Shown: in pieces, positions 15,375 to 22,794 of the stretch
Position numbering within the stretch: the first letter of the stretch is position 1
How the letters are laid out: every line of letters begins with the position of its first letter
Source: Candidatus Woesearchaeota archaeon
GTDB lineage: Archaea > Nanobdellota > Nanobdellia > Woesearchaeales > UBA11576
Direction of reading: 5' to 3'
DNA: 33,948 nt
NCBI GenBank assembly: GCA_018668595.1
Contig: JABJCP010000009.1
Location: forward strand, 126,735-160,682
The notes under the pieces: model-generated
Database searches by the model: none
The model's input: the letters and a program-made list of their open reading frames with translations, nothing else
Told to the model about the DNA's origin: nothing
Translations under genes and position numbers: made by a program

Positions 15375-15542
15375 TTATTCATCGACTGCAGAATCGACAA
15401 TTAAACTCAGTTCGCGTAGTTTGTCTTCGAGCAAGTCTTTTGCTTCAGAATTTAGTTCATATTCTTCTGCAAATACTTCAATCCAATCAATTAAATCGCG
15501 AATAGCATCTTGAGCTTCTTTAACCTTCATGTTATTAACCAT
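15375..15542 (-). CDS. Small acidic helical protein, 55 aa
   Basis: A gene below the usual 60-aa cut-off. ATG 15542 is preceded by GAGGTGATTTA, a near-perfect archaeal SD with its GGTG 9 nt upstream. The product begins MVNNMKVKEAQDAIRD, is acidic, and is predicted to form two amphipathic helices (IRDLIDWIEVFAEEY and AKDLLEDKLRELSLIV) ending in VDSAVDE. No family is recognised. It resembles small dimeric helical hairpins such as antitoxins or chaperone-like proteins in general shape only. The strong SD and lack of rare features make it very probably real. It sits between two minus-strand genes of unknown function. Confidence 0.75.
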   Translation of the reverse strand: MVNNMKVKEAQDAIRDLIDWIEVFAEEYELNSEAKDLLEDKLRELSLIVDSAVDE

Positions 15543-15645
15543 TAAATCACCTCTTTAATCAATAAATAATGAATATATTTTCTATTGAGAATTCTATTAT
15601 TAATAAACTTTTTCATACTAATACATAAAAATAAAAAAGAAAGAT

Positions 15646-16722
15646 TTAAGGACTTCTTTTTAGGCGCCTACCTTTTTTATTTAAAACTTTATTAACCACT
15701 TCTCCTTTTTTTAGCAAAAATTCATCACATTTTTCCGTAAGTTCTGCTTGAGTCACTTTTATTTTCTTCTTGCGGGGTTGCTTTTTGATGGTTTTCTTTT
15801 TACGTTTTGGTTTTGGTTTAGGAGTCTTCTCTAACTTTCCTTCATATTTTAAAATTCCAACTGCAGCTTCAGCAAGTACAAGAGGCACACACCAACTTGC
15901 TTGTTTATTTAGTTGAACAATTGACACAAACTTATTATTTCCTTGATATGCTTCACTTATTGATAATGTATATTTGTCTGTATTTAGTCCATCAGATTCA
16001 AGAGAAGGTAATTTAAGTGCTGTAGTTTCTATTTCTTTTCCGACGAGACTTTCAAGTTTTTCCAGATAAGGATTGATTAATTCTTCTAAAACTTTTCTAC
16101 CATCTCGAGTGTGTTTTTGGTAAACAAAGTGTGCAGGATCTTGCTCTATTCTCAAACGCACGTGTCCGCCAATATCTTTTGCTAATTTAATTGAATTTTG
16201 TATGAATGAATTTGTGTAATAAACATTTAATGTTTTTCTAAGTCCTAGTGCTGCGCAACATCCCTGTTCTGGTCTATAATATAAGTTTCCAAAATCATCT
16301 AAGTGTATCCAGAAATCAGTTTTTGTTGCATAGACTAATTTTGCAAGTTTAACATGATCTTCATTGTGTTTGTTTATTCTTGTTTTTGTAGCTTCTTTTT
16401 TATTATCTGCTACTAAATACCAGTCTCCATCACATCTCGCTTCTCGAGTCCAAGTCCATCCATCATGATTTACTCGTCTTGTTCCAGGGTGTGTTTTGTC
16501 AAATAAGTCATATACTTCTTGAGGTACTTGGCCTTTACTATTTTCTATTGAAGGGTCAACATATATTCTGTCTGATTTTAAATCAAGATTTGCTGTTGGT
16601 AGTAAATGTAGTCTCCTAAATTCATTAATTTGCGCGATAGGATATTCAAATAATCCCTTTAATTCTTTTTCACACGTTGGACAGTTTTCATTTTTTTCAG
16701 TATTTTTATTTTTAGAATCCAT
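15646..16722 (-). CDS. Uncharacterised protein with CPTC knuckle and basic C-terminal tail
   Basis: 358 aa. The N-terminus has a single CPTC pair (residues 14-17) with no visible second pair, so a zinc ribbon is not complete unless another Cys pair (for example GCC near residue 155) completes it. The middle is a mixed alpha/beta domain with many Trp/Tyr/His (WTWTREARCDGDWYLV, FWIHLDDFGNLYY). Residues ~300-325 are a very basic KPKPKRKKK-type tail followed by a helix ending KKGRRLKRSP, suggesting nucleic-acid contact. The TATA at 16745-16755 (minus strand) is about 28 nt from ATG 16722, so it is leaderless. It is divergent from the next gene. Function unknown. Confidence 0.75.
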   Translation of the reverse strand: MDSKNKNTEKNENCPTCEKELKGLFEYPIAQINEFRRLHLLPTANLDLKSDRIYVDPSIENSKGQVPQEVYDLFDKTHPGTRRVNHDGWTWTREARCDGDWYLVADNKKEATKTRINKHNEDHVKLAKLVYATKTDFWIHLDDFGNLYYRPEQGCCAALGLRKTLNVYYTNSFIQNSIKLAKDIGGHVRLRIEQDPAHFVYQKHTRDGRKVLEELINPYLEKLESLVGKEIETTALKLPSLESDGLNTDKYTLSISEAYQGNNKFVSIVQLNKQASWCVPLVLAEAAVGILKYEGKLEKTPKPKPKRKKKTIKKQPRKKKIKVTQAELTEKCDEFLLKKGEVVNKVLNKKGRRLKRSP

Positions 16723-16744
16723 TTTAACTTAATTATGAGTGCGA

Positions 16745-16755
16745 AATTTATATAG
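16745..16755 (-). promoter_or_regulatory. TATA box, leaderless gene at 16722
   Basis: The minus-strand reading is CTATATAAATT, centred about 28 nt before the ATG, the geometry expected for a leaderless archaeal mRNA. Confidence 0.5.
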
Positions 16756-16793
16756 TTTTGTAGTCTCTGTAATAAACGAACAGCTTTCAAAAC

Positions 16794-16803
16794 ATTATTA
16801 TAT
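16794..16803 (+). promoter_or_regulatory. TATA box, leaderless gene at 16825
   Basis: ATTATTATAT, centred about 27 nt before ATG 16825, which has no SD. Together with the minus-strand TATA this makes a compact divergent leaderless promoter pair. Confidence 0.45.
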
Positions 16804-16824
16804 GTCTAAACTATTATTTTCTGT

Positions 16825-17460
16825 ATGAACCAAGTTATTGAAACATCTCTCGATTCTCTTGAAAATAAATTATTGTTTCATCATTGTATAGATATTAAAT
16901 ATGCAAAACCTGAAAAAATAATTAACAAACCAGAATATGCTGAGGATTATTTACAAGATCCCCATTCGTGGCTTCAACATCAAGTTGGTTTTTATCCTAT
17001 TTTTCTTGCAGCAGGAAATACTCAAGAAGATATTCGTATGACTGGTTATCAAAATCAGTGGCAAAGAATAATTAGCAGCAAATATATAAATGACAAAAGA
17101 GTTTGTGAGTATGAAAAGCCAGGCGAGTTTGACAATTTTGTTTTATTTTCTTACAAAAATCTCGAGGGTGTTTTTTTAGATTATGATCGGTGGGTTAGGG
17201 TTTTGAATTCTAGTTATAATGGTTACAACATTTCTAATTATTACACCAGGATAATTTTAAAACCTTCTTGGCCAAAATCAAAATGGCTTAGAAAAGCAAG
17301 AAATAATCCACATTCAGTTATGTTTGTCACAAATAAACTTGAGTTAGATAAATCAGATCGTATTTGGGTGAGAAACAAATCAACAAAGAAGATTCTTGAG
17401 AAAAGAGGTTTTGATAAAAATATAGTCCAGGTCAAGAGAATTAAATTAGATCCTTGGTAA
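16825..17460 (+). CDS. Uncharacterised aromatic-rich protein
   Basis: 211 aa, soluble, rich in Trp and Tyr (HSWLQHQVGFYP, YQNQWQR, LDYDRWVRVLN) with a basic C-terminal third (KPSWPKSKWLRKARN; later KSTKKILEKRGF). There is no signal or membrane segment. The mixture of aromatic and basic residues could suit nucleic-acid or nucleotide binding, but I recognise no family. It is leaderless by promoter geometry. Its stop is 27 nt from the stop of the convergent methyltransferase gene. Confidence 0.75.
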   Translation: MNQVIETSLDSLENKLLFHHCIDIKYAKPEKIINKPEYAEDYLQDPHSWLQHQVGFYPIFLAAGNTQEDIRMTGYQNQWQRIISSKYINDKRVCEYEKPGEFDNFVLFSYKNLEGVFLDYDRWVRVLNSSYNGYNISNYYTRIILKPSWPKSKWLRKARNNPHSVMFVTNKLELDKSDRIWVRNKSTKKILEKRGFDKNIVQVKRIKLDPW

Positions 17461-17487
17461 ATTTTTGGCAAAATTAATTCACCCAAT

Positions 17488-17991
17488 TCAAATTAGAAAT
17501 ATTATATCTTTATCTTCCATTATTATTTTTTTAATTTTAAACTTTGCAAGAATTAGTTCTTTTATTTCTTCAATGTTTGCACTCTTTCGAAGAACTGTTA
17601 AAACAAATTTTTCAGTTCCAACTCTTTTTATTTCATCAAGTCCTTTTGAAAAGTTTGAAAAGTTATGTATTGCAGTTACGCTTAAAACTAATTCAAAACT
17701 GGAATCATTAAATGGTAGCTCTTCAGCACATCCTACAAAATATTTCGCATTTGAATCTTTTTCTTTTGCAATGTCTATTAATTTTTCACTAGGATCTATT
17801 CCGACTCGTCTACATTCAGCACCCAACAGTCCTTCCCAGTATCTAGTACTAATTCCTGATCCACATCCAACATCAAGAATTGTATTAATATGAGAAATAT
17901 CTAATGATTCTGAAATTAGTTTTAGTTTATGTATTTGTTCATCATAGTGTAATTCTTCATATCCTTGTGCTATTTCATCATAATATGTCAT
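17488..17991 (-). CDS. Class I SAM-dependent methyltransferase
   Basis: 167 aa, shorter than the typical ~200-250. The N-terminal YYDEIAQGYEELHY is the usual cap of COG2226-type enzymes. Motif I is LDVGCGSG (39-46), followed by the acidic end of strand 2 in GIDPS, the AEELPFNDSSFELVLSV motif, and SVTAIHNFSN as motif IV. The Rossmann core is complete through about residue 140, and the C-terminus is trimmed to two short strands. It transfers a methyl group from SAM to an unknown substrate. It lies on the minus strand, convergent with the preceding gene and divergent from the DegT-like gene. TATTTATAATTTT upstream (18017-18029) is TATA-like, about 30 nt from the ATG. Confidence 0.9.
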   Translation of the reverse strand: MTYYDEIAQGYEELHYDEQIHKLKLISESLDISHINTILDVGCGSGISTRYWEGLLGAECRRVGIDPSEKLIDIAKEKDSNAKYFVGCAEELPFNDSSFELVLSVTAIHNFSNFSKGLDEIKRVGTEKFVLTVLRKSANIEEIKELILAKFKIKKIIMEDKDIIFLI

Positions 17992-18089
17992 TATATCTTG
18001 TTTATATGCTATATTCTATTTATAATTTTGCTAAAAACTAGTTAAAGACACAAAAAGCTTAAAAAACACCTTTAGTTTTTGCTATTAAA

Positions 18090-18953
18090 ATGGTGGAAAT
18101 TGCTGAAAATGGTGTTTTAAAAAAAACAGAGAAGATTAAAGATTTGATTAGTCAGTATGCTAAGCATAATCATGTGAGGCTTGTTCATAGAGGTAATGCA
18201 GCTATTCTTTGCGCACTTTATATTGCGAAAAAGCATAATCCTAAACCATTTATTCTTGTGCCTGATATGGGGGGTTGGATATCTTTCAAAAAATACCCTC
18301 CTTTATTTCATTTTGAAGTGAGAATTGTGAAGACTAACAGAGGTATTATAGATCTTATTGATTTAGAAAAAAAAGCAGATGGTGGCGCTGCATTAATTTT
18401 AACTAGTCATGCAGGTTATTTTGCACAGCAGCCTCTTAGTTATATTTCTAATATTTGCAAAAAACATAACTGCTTGCTCATAGAGGATGCTAGTCCTGCA
18501 GTTGGTGATAAAGAACTTTGCAATGGAGATTATTCAGATATTATTGTTGCAAGTTTTGGAGAGCATAAACCTGTTAACAATTGTTATGGTGGTTTTATAT
18601 CTGTTAAAAATCAAGAATTCTTTGCAGATTCTAGCACTATTTTCTCAACAACTAATTTTAATCCTAGAAATCCTGAAGCTCTTTTAAAAAAATTAGCAGA
18701 TGTTCCTAACAGATTAGATCGTTTTTATGCTTTGCAAGAAAAAGTAAAAACTGAATTGGAAGGACTAGGTTTTAAGATTCTTCATAGAGATAAAAAAGGA
18801 TTAAATGTTATGGTTAAACCTATGACTGATGAAGAAAAAACCCGACTACTTGACTATTGCAAAAAGAAAAAGTTTGAATTTGTGCAGTGTCCTAAATATA
18901 TTCGCCTTGAGGAAGATGCGATTAGTATTGAACTTAAGCGATTGAATATTTGA
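18090..18953 (+). CDS. Short DegT/DnrJ/EryC1-like PLP-dependent enzyme
   Basis: 287 aa, well below the ~370-400 of typical DegT aminotransferases. The fold type I signature is present: HRGNAAILCALYIA (~33-46, phosphate-binding N-terminal helix), TSHAGYFAQQP (~105-115), IEDASPAVGD with D133 (pyridine-N contact; compare the family's EDAAHA), and SFGEHKPVNNCYGGF with K160 as the probable PLP Schiff-base lysine. The C-terminal small domain is reduced. The family aminates or dehydrates sugar nucleotides. No sugar-nucleotide genes are adjacent, so the substrate is unknown. The start is leaderless: a GCTTAAAAAA box about 28 nt before the ATG and no SD. Confidence 0.75.
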   Translation: MVEIAENGVLKKTEKIKDLISQYAKHNHVRLVHRGNAAILCALYIAKKHNPKPFILVPDMGGWISFKKYPPLFHFEVRIVKTNRGIIDLIDLEKKADGGAALILTSHAGYFAQQPLSYISNICKKHNCLLIEDASPAVGDKELCNGDYSDIIVASFGEHKPVNNCYGGFISVKNQEFFADSSTIFSTTNFNPRNPEALLKKLADVPNRLDRFYALQEKVKTELEGLGFKILHRDKKGLNVMVKPMTDEEKTRLLDYCKKKKFEFVQCPKYIRLEEDAISIELKRLNI

Positions 18954-19001
18954 ATCTAAATTTAATTATTTGTTAACTATTTAAAAAAGAGATAAATTTC
19001 C

Positions 19002-19928
19002 ATGTCAATCTACATATCTGATCAAAAAGTAGAATTCTTATTACAAACATACCCTTGGTTTCAAGAGTTCATAAATAAATCAACAACTAAACTTTCTAAA
19101 AAAGATTTATCAATTTTCAAAGATAACTTTGATAGTTTCAAAGCAGAATTAGACTTAGAAAATTCTGACTTCGAGTCAATTAGAGAAAATCCTCAACAGT
19201 TTCATGCATTGATTAAATTCAGAAAAAGAAGAATGCAAATTTTTGCAGAGCAATATGCATACAGTTCAAAAAAAACAGTGAAATGTTTTGCTGGAAAAAA
19301 ATATTATGCTACTAATTGGATTCACAGCAAAAAAATAAAAATTTTTAATGTTTCTTTGTTGAGTAATGATATTTCTCAAAAAGTAAAAGAAGGTTTGCAA
19401 GATTTAATTTCAACAATACATTTGGATTTTGACGTAGTCGTCGCTAAAATGGGTGATGGTTTATTTAGAGCTGTTCAGTCGGCAGTTCATAGTTCTTCAA
19501 TTAGCAAAGGTATTGATATATCTAAAGTAGAAAAAAAATTGATTCCGTTCAGAGAGCACAATAATTGTGCTTTTGTCATTATAACTGATAAAGGATTAGT
19601 TCATGAGAATATTTCTCAAGGAGATGTTGGTTATGGTAATTTTAAATCAGGTTTTATTTTTTTCGGTTTTAAAAATGGGAATATAAATTCTGATTTTGTG
19701 AAAAGATTAGCAAAACATGAGTGTGGTCATTTGTTGGGTTTAGAAACACATCACGAAATTTTAAAAGATGCAGATTATCTTCGATTTTTGTATACAAGAA
19801 CAGGTAAGGGAGATTGCAATATGTGTCCTTCTGCAACTAATCTTAATACTTGTAAACCTTGTATTGAGTCAATAATTTATTTTTGGAAAGGTATAGAGCA
19901 TCACACTAAAACTAAATTTTTAAAATGA
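19002..19928 (+). CDS. Archaemetzincin-like zinc metalloprotease
   Basis: 308 aa. The zinc site HECGHLLGLETH (H239, E240, H243, H250) is a full HExxHxxGxxH metzincin motif. It is followed by a Cys cluster C272-N-M-C275 and C284-K-P-C287. Archaemetzincins place a Met-turn Met and a CxxC after the zinc site in a structural zinc-binding core. Here M274 lies between two Cys, so the spacing differs from the usual pattern. Archaemetzincins are usually ~180-200 aa; this one has a ~110-residue N-terminal helical extension. There is no signal peptide, so it is a cytoplasmic protease or peptidase with unknown substrate. The SD before ATG 19002 is weak (GAGAT). Confidence 0.8.
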   Translation: MSIYISDQKVEFLLQTYPWFQEFINKSTTKLSKKDLSIFKDNFDSFKAELDLENSDFESIRENPQQFHALIKFRKRRMQIFAEQYAYSSKKTVKCFAGKKYYATNWIHSKKIKIFNVSLLSNDISQKVKEGLQDLISTIHLDFDVVVAKMGDGLFRAVQSAVHSSSISKGIDISKVEKKLIPFREHNNCAFVIITDKGLVHENISQGDVGYGNFKSGFIFFGFKNGNINSDFVKRLAKHECGHLLGLETHHEILKDADYLRFLYTRTGKGDCNMCPSATNLNTCKPCIESIIYFWKGIEHHTKTKFLK

Positions 19929-20073
19929 TTATTCAGATAACTTTTCTTTCTTTTTAAACTAACACCACAAACATTAAATATTAATTCGATTTATCTTGTT
20001 ATTAATTAGAATTTATTTAATTTAAATTTAATATAAATTTAATTTGAATTTAATATTGTTAAAAAAATTTGAG

Positions 20074-20490
20074 GTGATTATTATCGTTACAGAACCTGAA
20101 TCTATGGACCAGCTTGTTTATTTTACCCAACGTAAACTCGGAGATAAAGGCACTGCTAGAGTGTGGGTTTACAGAGGAGATTGTCCTGCGTGTGGAAAAG
20201 CAAAAATGGGTAAACCCAAAGATCCTAAAACTGGCAGAGCTAAAATAAGAGCAAAAGAATATGAATGTCCTGAGTGTAAGCATATTATTGAGAAAACAGA
20301 GTACGAAGAAACATTATCTGCAGAATCAAAATATACTTGTCCTGAATGTGGTAAAGATGGAGAAGGATCAATTCCATATAAGCGAAAAACATATCAAGGT
20401 ATTTCTTCATTAATTTTTGTGTGTGAGCATTGCGGCGTTAAGATTCCAATCACAAAAAAGATGAAAGAGAAGAAACCAGATAAGAATTGA
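20074..20490 (+). CDS. Conserved archaeal double zinc-ribbon protein
   Basis: About 138 aa with four CxxC knuckles: CPAC, CPEC, CPEC and CEHC, enough for two zinc ribbons, separated by a basic KMGKPKDPKTGRAKIRAKE segment. From MDQLVYFTQRKLGDKG onward it reads like a widely conserved archaeal zinc-ribbon protein of unknown function; nucleic-acid or ribosome binding is plausible. Start: GTG 20074 is the only canonical codon close to the RBS, but it is inside GAGGTGATT. The GGTG is exactly 10 nt before ATC 20083, as before ATG in lysS. A start at ATG 20104 would match the conserved core but lacks an SD. A TTG at 20044 extends the frame further but is unlikely. Confidence 0.8.
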   Translation: MIIIVTEPESMDQLVYFTQRKLGDKGTARVWVYRGDCPACGKAKMGKPKDPKTGRAKIRAKEYECPECKHIIEKTEYEETLSAESKYTCPECGKDGEGSIPYKRKTYQGISSLIFVCEHCGVKIPITKKMKEKKPDKN

Positions 20491-20545
20491 TTCAATATTA
20501 ATTTTATTATTAATTTTTTTGTTCTTTTTTTATTAGTTGTTTATT

Positions 20546-21010
20546 TCAATCAAAATACATAGGATCGTCGCTCCTAACAATTATTTCTTTGGGATTTTTT
20601 GGAGGAATTGGTTTTCTTTTAACTTGTTTTTTCTTGCTAAATTTGTTAAAACTTTTTGATTCAGATTTTGATCCAGAACTAGAGTTAAATAAGGGTTTAG
20701 GTTTAGCAGTTATTTTTTTATTTTTTCCAGAACTAATTTCAGCTTCATCGTCACTTACATCTTCAATTTTATTTATTTCAAACACTTTGTTCATATTTAA
20801 TGTTCCGCATCGTTCGCATTTGAAGAATATTCCAAACTTACCTGTCATTAGTTCTAAATAATCGCCACAAATACATTTCATGTCATTCAGTTTTGCGTGT
20901 TTGTGAGCAAGACATACAGGTATTCCTTCTTTGCTAATAGTCACTGCTTGTTTTCCACAAAACGGGCAGGCATCTACTCTACTTTGTCCATATCTTTTTG
21001 GCATTCTCAT
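20546..21010 (-). CDS. Archaeal zinc-finger protein with disordered basic tail
   Basis: 154 aa. The N-terminal ~75 residues hold two treble-clef or zinc-ribbon units: CPFCGK...VCLAH and CICGDY...CERCGT, an arrangement similar to topoisomerase-type C4 zinc fingers. The RYGQSRVDACPFCGKQAV start is typical of a small archaeal family. Residues ~80-140 are a Lys/Ser/Pro-rich disordered linker, and the protein ends in an acidic-aromatic peptide, SDDPMYFD, possibly a docking tail. It probably binds DNA or RNA. The gene is convergent with the preceding zinc-ribbon gene. The longest frame starts MRM, so either of two Met residues may initiate. Confidence 0.8.
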   Translation of the reverse strand: MRMPKRYGQSRVDACPFCGKQAVTISKEGIPVCLAHKHAKLNDMKCICGDYLELMTGKFGIFFKCERCGTLNMNKVFEINKIEDVSDDEAEISSGKNKKITAKPKPLFNSSSGSKSESKSFNKFSKKKQVKRKPIPPKNPKEIIVRSDDPMYFD

Positions 21011-21163
21011 ATTTTTTCATAGAAAAATAAGTATTATTTTAATATTGTGTTTTTGTATTGCGTGCGATTATTATGTGTTTAGGGTGTTAGGGTTTTGTTT
21101 TGTTTAACAAATAACTTGCCAAATCCGTAAAATTTCCATTTAATAGTGGTAAAAAAACAAAAA

Positions 21164-21170
21164 ATTTATA
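21164..21170 (+). promoter_or_regulatory. TATA box for the transglutaminase-like/FHA-caspase-like unit
   Basis: ATTTATA in the context AAAAATTTATATGG, centred about 29 nt before ATG 21196, which has no usable SD (a GGGGTGG lies 20 nt away). This indicates a leaderless mRNA that would carry both genes. Confidence 0.45.
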
Positions 21171-21195
21171 TGGGGTGGCTGTTAATCAGTAAATT

Positions 21196-22773
21196 ATGTT
21201 GATAAAATGGCTTAGGAAGCTTCTTGGTGTTAATGAATTAGAGTCTAAATTAGAAACTCTTATGCAAGAGAAAGAAGATTCTGATTTAAATTTCATTAAG
21301 GCTGAAAAATCGAAAAAAATTATCTCGCGAGCAGCTAGAGTGGACGATACAACTGCAGATATTGCTAGTTATTTGAATGAGTTAAATATAGAACTTTCAA
21401 CAAAAGATGCAGTGAATACTAAAATTGCATTAAGTGCGGCAGATGTTGTTGAAAAATATGATTTTAAAAGATTTTCAAAACCATTACATGATAACATTCC
21501 TAGTAGAGTCATTAGCATAAACGAATTTAGAAAAAACCCTGAAAAATATTTTCATAAATTAGGAAAAGGTTTTTTTAATTTTCCCGTCGGTTTGAATTTT
21601 GAAGAAATTAATAATTTTATGTATGGTGTATTTGGAAATGCGAGTATTGAATCACAGTCATTTAGCAATAAAGGGTTGGTTAAATTTGTTCCAAATTCTA
21701 TTTGTGATCTGTATAATTTTACAAATAATGCATCGGGTCATTTTCAATCAGTTCTTATTAATGCTTCAAATTTATCTGATTTAGGAAGAGGTAATTCAGA
21801 TACGTGGTTGAGTTTAGACGCGTTAGATTTTTTATATAATTATGATAGTTTTGAAAATTTTTTTAAGGAGTTTTCTGATTTAGAAATTCCTTGCAAATTA
21901 AGCGGTTTAAAAGCTCTTCGTTTTTTAAAATTTACAACACTAACTGCATTAGAAGTCGTGGGCACTGCTAGAATTTGTGATGCTTCAGATTTACTAAATT
22001 ATTTTGAAAAAACAACAGATACAAAATCAGACGAGCCAACTAAATTAAGTATTGATGATTGTGTTTGTGATTCATTGAGTGAGTCTATTGATTTTGATTT
22101 AATTTCGACAGGCACTGAATTAAAAAACAAGATTAAGGATTCTTTATTGTCTTGTCCTTTAGGAACTTCATATAAAGAGATACAAGGTCTTTTAGAGATT
22201 GAATCAAAAGAGCGTTTTGTAAAGCTTGCGTCCAGGAGAACTTTGGAAATATTGAGTAATGATAAAGAACTAAAAGGTCTTACTTCAGTAATTGGAAAAA
22301 AGTTAGAAAATTACACTATTGGCGAAAGTATTGTTCTTGCTTGTTATTTTGCAAGAAATATTATTGCAAATTATGAAACTCTTGAAGATGGTGTGGAAAA
22401 TATTTTTTCTAACCTTAATAATTATGGTGTTTCTGGAAAATGTACTGATTATACAGGGCTTGCCCTACATTATTTACGAGAATATTTAGTTCCACTTAAT
22501 TCTGAAAAATTCAAGAACTGGCATTTTGGTTTTGATAATGATATTATTGGAGATTACAAACACTGTTATATTAAAATAGTGCACATAAATAAAGACAAAA
22601 CTGCAGATGTTTATTTTGTTGATCCAACTAAACTTGCAAATTATGGTCTTGATAAACTCAAAACTCCAAAAGAAGTAATGGATAAGTTAAATACAGAAAA
22701 TAATCCTATTTTAATTGAACGGACTGCAGAGGATCTATTGTACAAACCTGACCTTGATGATGATATAAATTAA
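21196..22773 (+). CDS. Transglutaminase-like protein, partner of the FHA-caspase-like gene
   Basis: 525 aa. The N-terminal ~390 residues are not recognised; they are mostly helical, with a weakly hydrophobic LIKWLRKLLG start but no clear signal peptide. The C-terminal part (about 405-490) has the order and spacing of a transglutaminase-like core: Cys in GKCTDYTGLAL (C416), His in DYKHCYIKI (H456) and Asp in YFVDPTKLA (D476). Archaeal and bacterial members are often proteases rather than cross-linkers. The stop is 21 nt before the ATG of the FHA-caspase-like gene, so they are one operon. Inferred role: an effector, a maturation protease or a substrate in a two-protein module. Its N-terminal domain has no assignment. 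Confidence 0.75.
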   Translation: MLIKWLRKLLGVNELESKLETLMQEKEDSDLNFIKAEKSKKIISRAARVDDTTADIASYLNELNIELSTKDAVNTKIALSAADVVEKYDFKRFSKPLHDNIPSRVISINEFRKNPEKYFHKLGKGFFNFPVGLNFEEINNFMYGVFGNASIESQSFSNKGLVKFVPNSICDLYNFTNNASGHFQSVLINASNLSDLGRGNSDTWLSLDALDFLYNYDSFENFFKEFSDLEIPCKLSGLKALRFLKFTTLTALEVVGTARICDASDLLNYFEKTTDTKSDEPTKLSIDDCVCDSLSESIDFDLISTGTELKNKIKDSLLSCPLGTSYKEIQGLLEIESKERFVKLASRRTLEILSNDKELKGLTSVIGKKLENYTIGESIVLACYFARNIIANYETLEDGVENIFSNLNNYGVSGKCTDYTGLALHYLREYLVPLNSEKFKNWHFGFDNDIIGDYKHCYIKIVHINKDKTADVYFVDPTKLANYGLDKLKTPKEVMDKLNTENNPILIERTAEDLLYKPDLDDDIN

Positions 22774-22794
22774 GTGTATTGGAGGATAAAGCAA

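Noticed and set aside
17465-17893. 142-aa plus-strand ORF
   Set aside because: Antisense of the methyltransferase gene, which has a clear LDVGCGSG motif.
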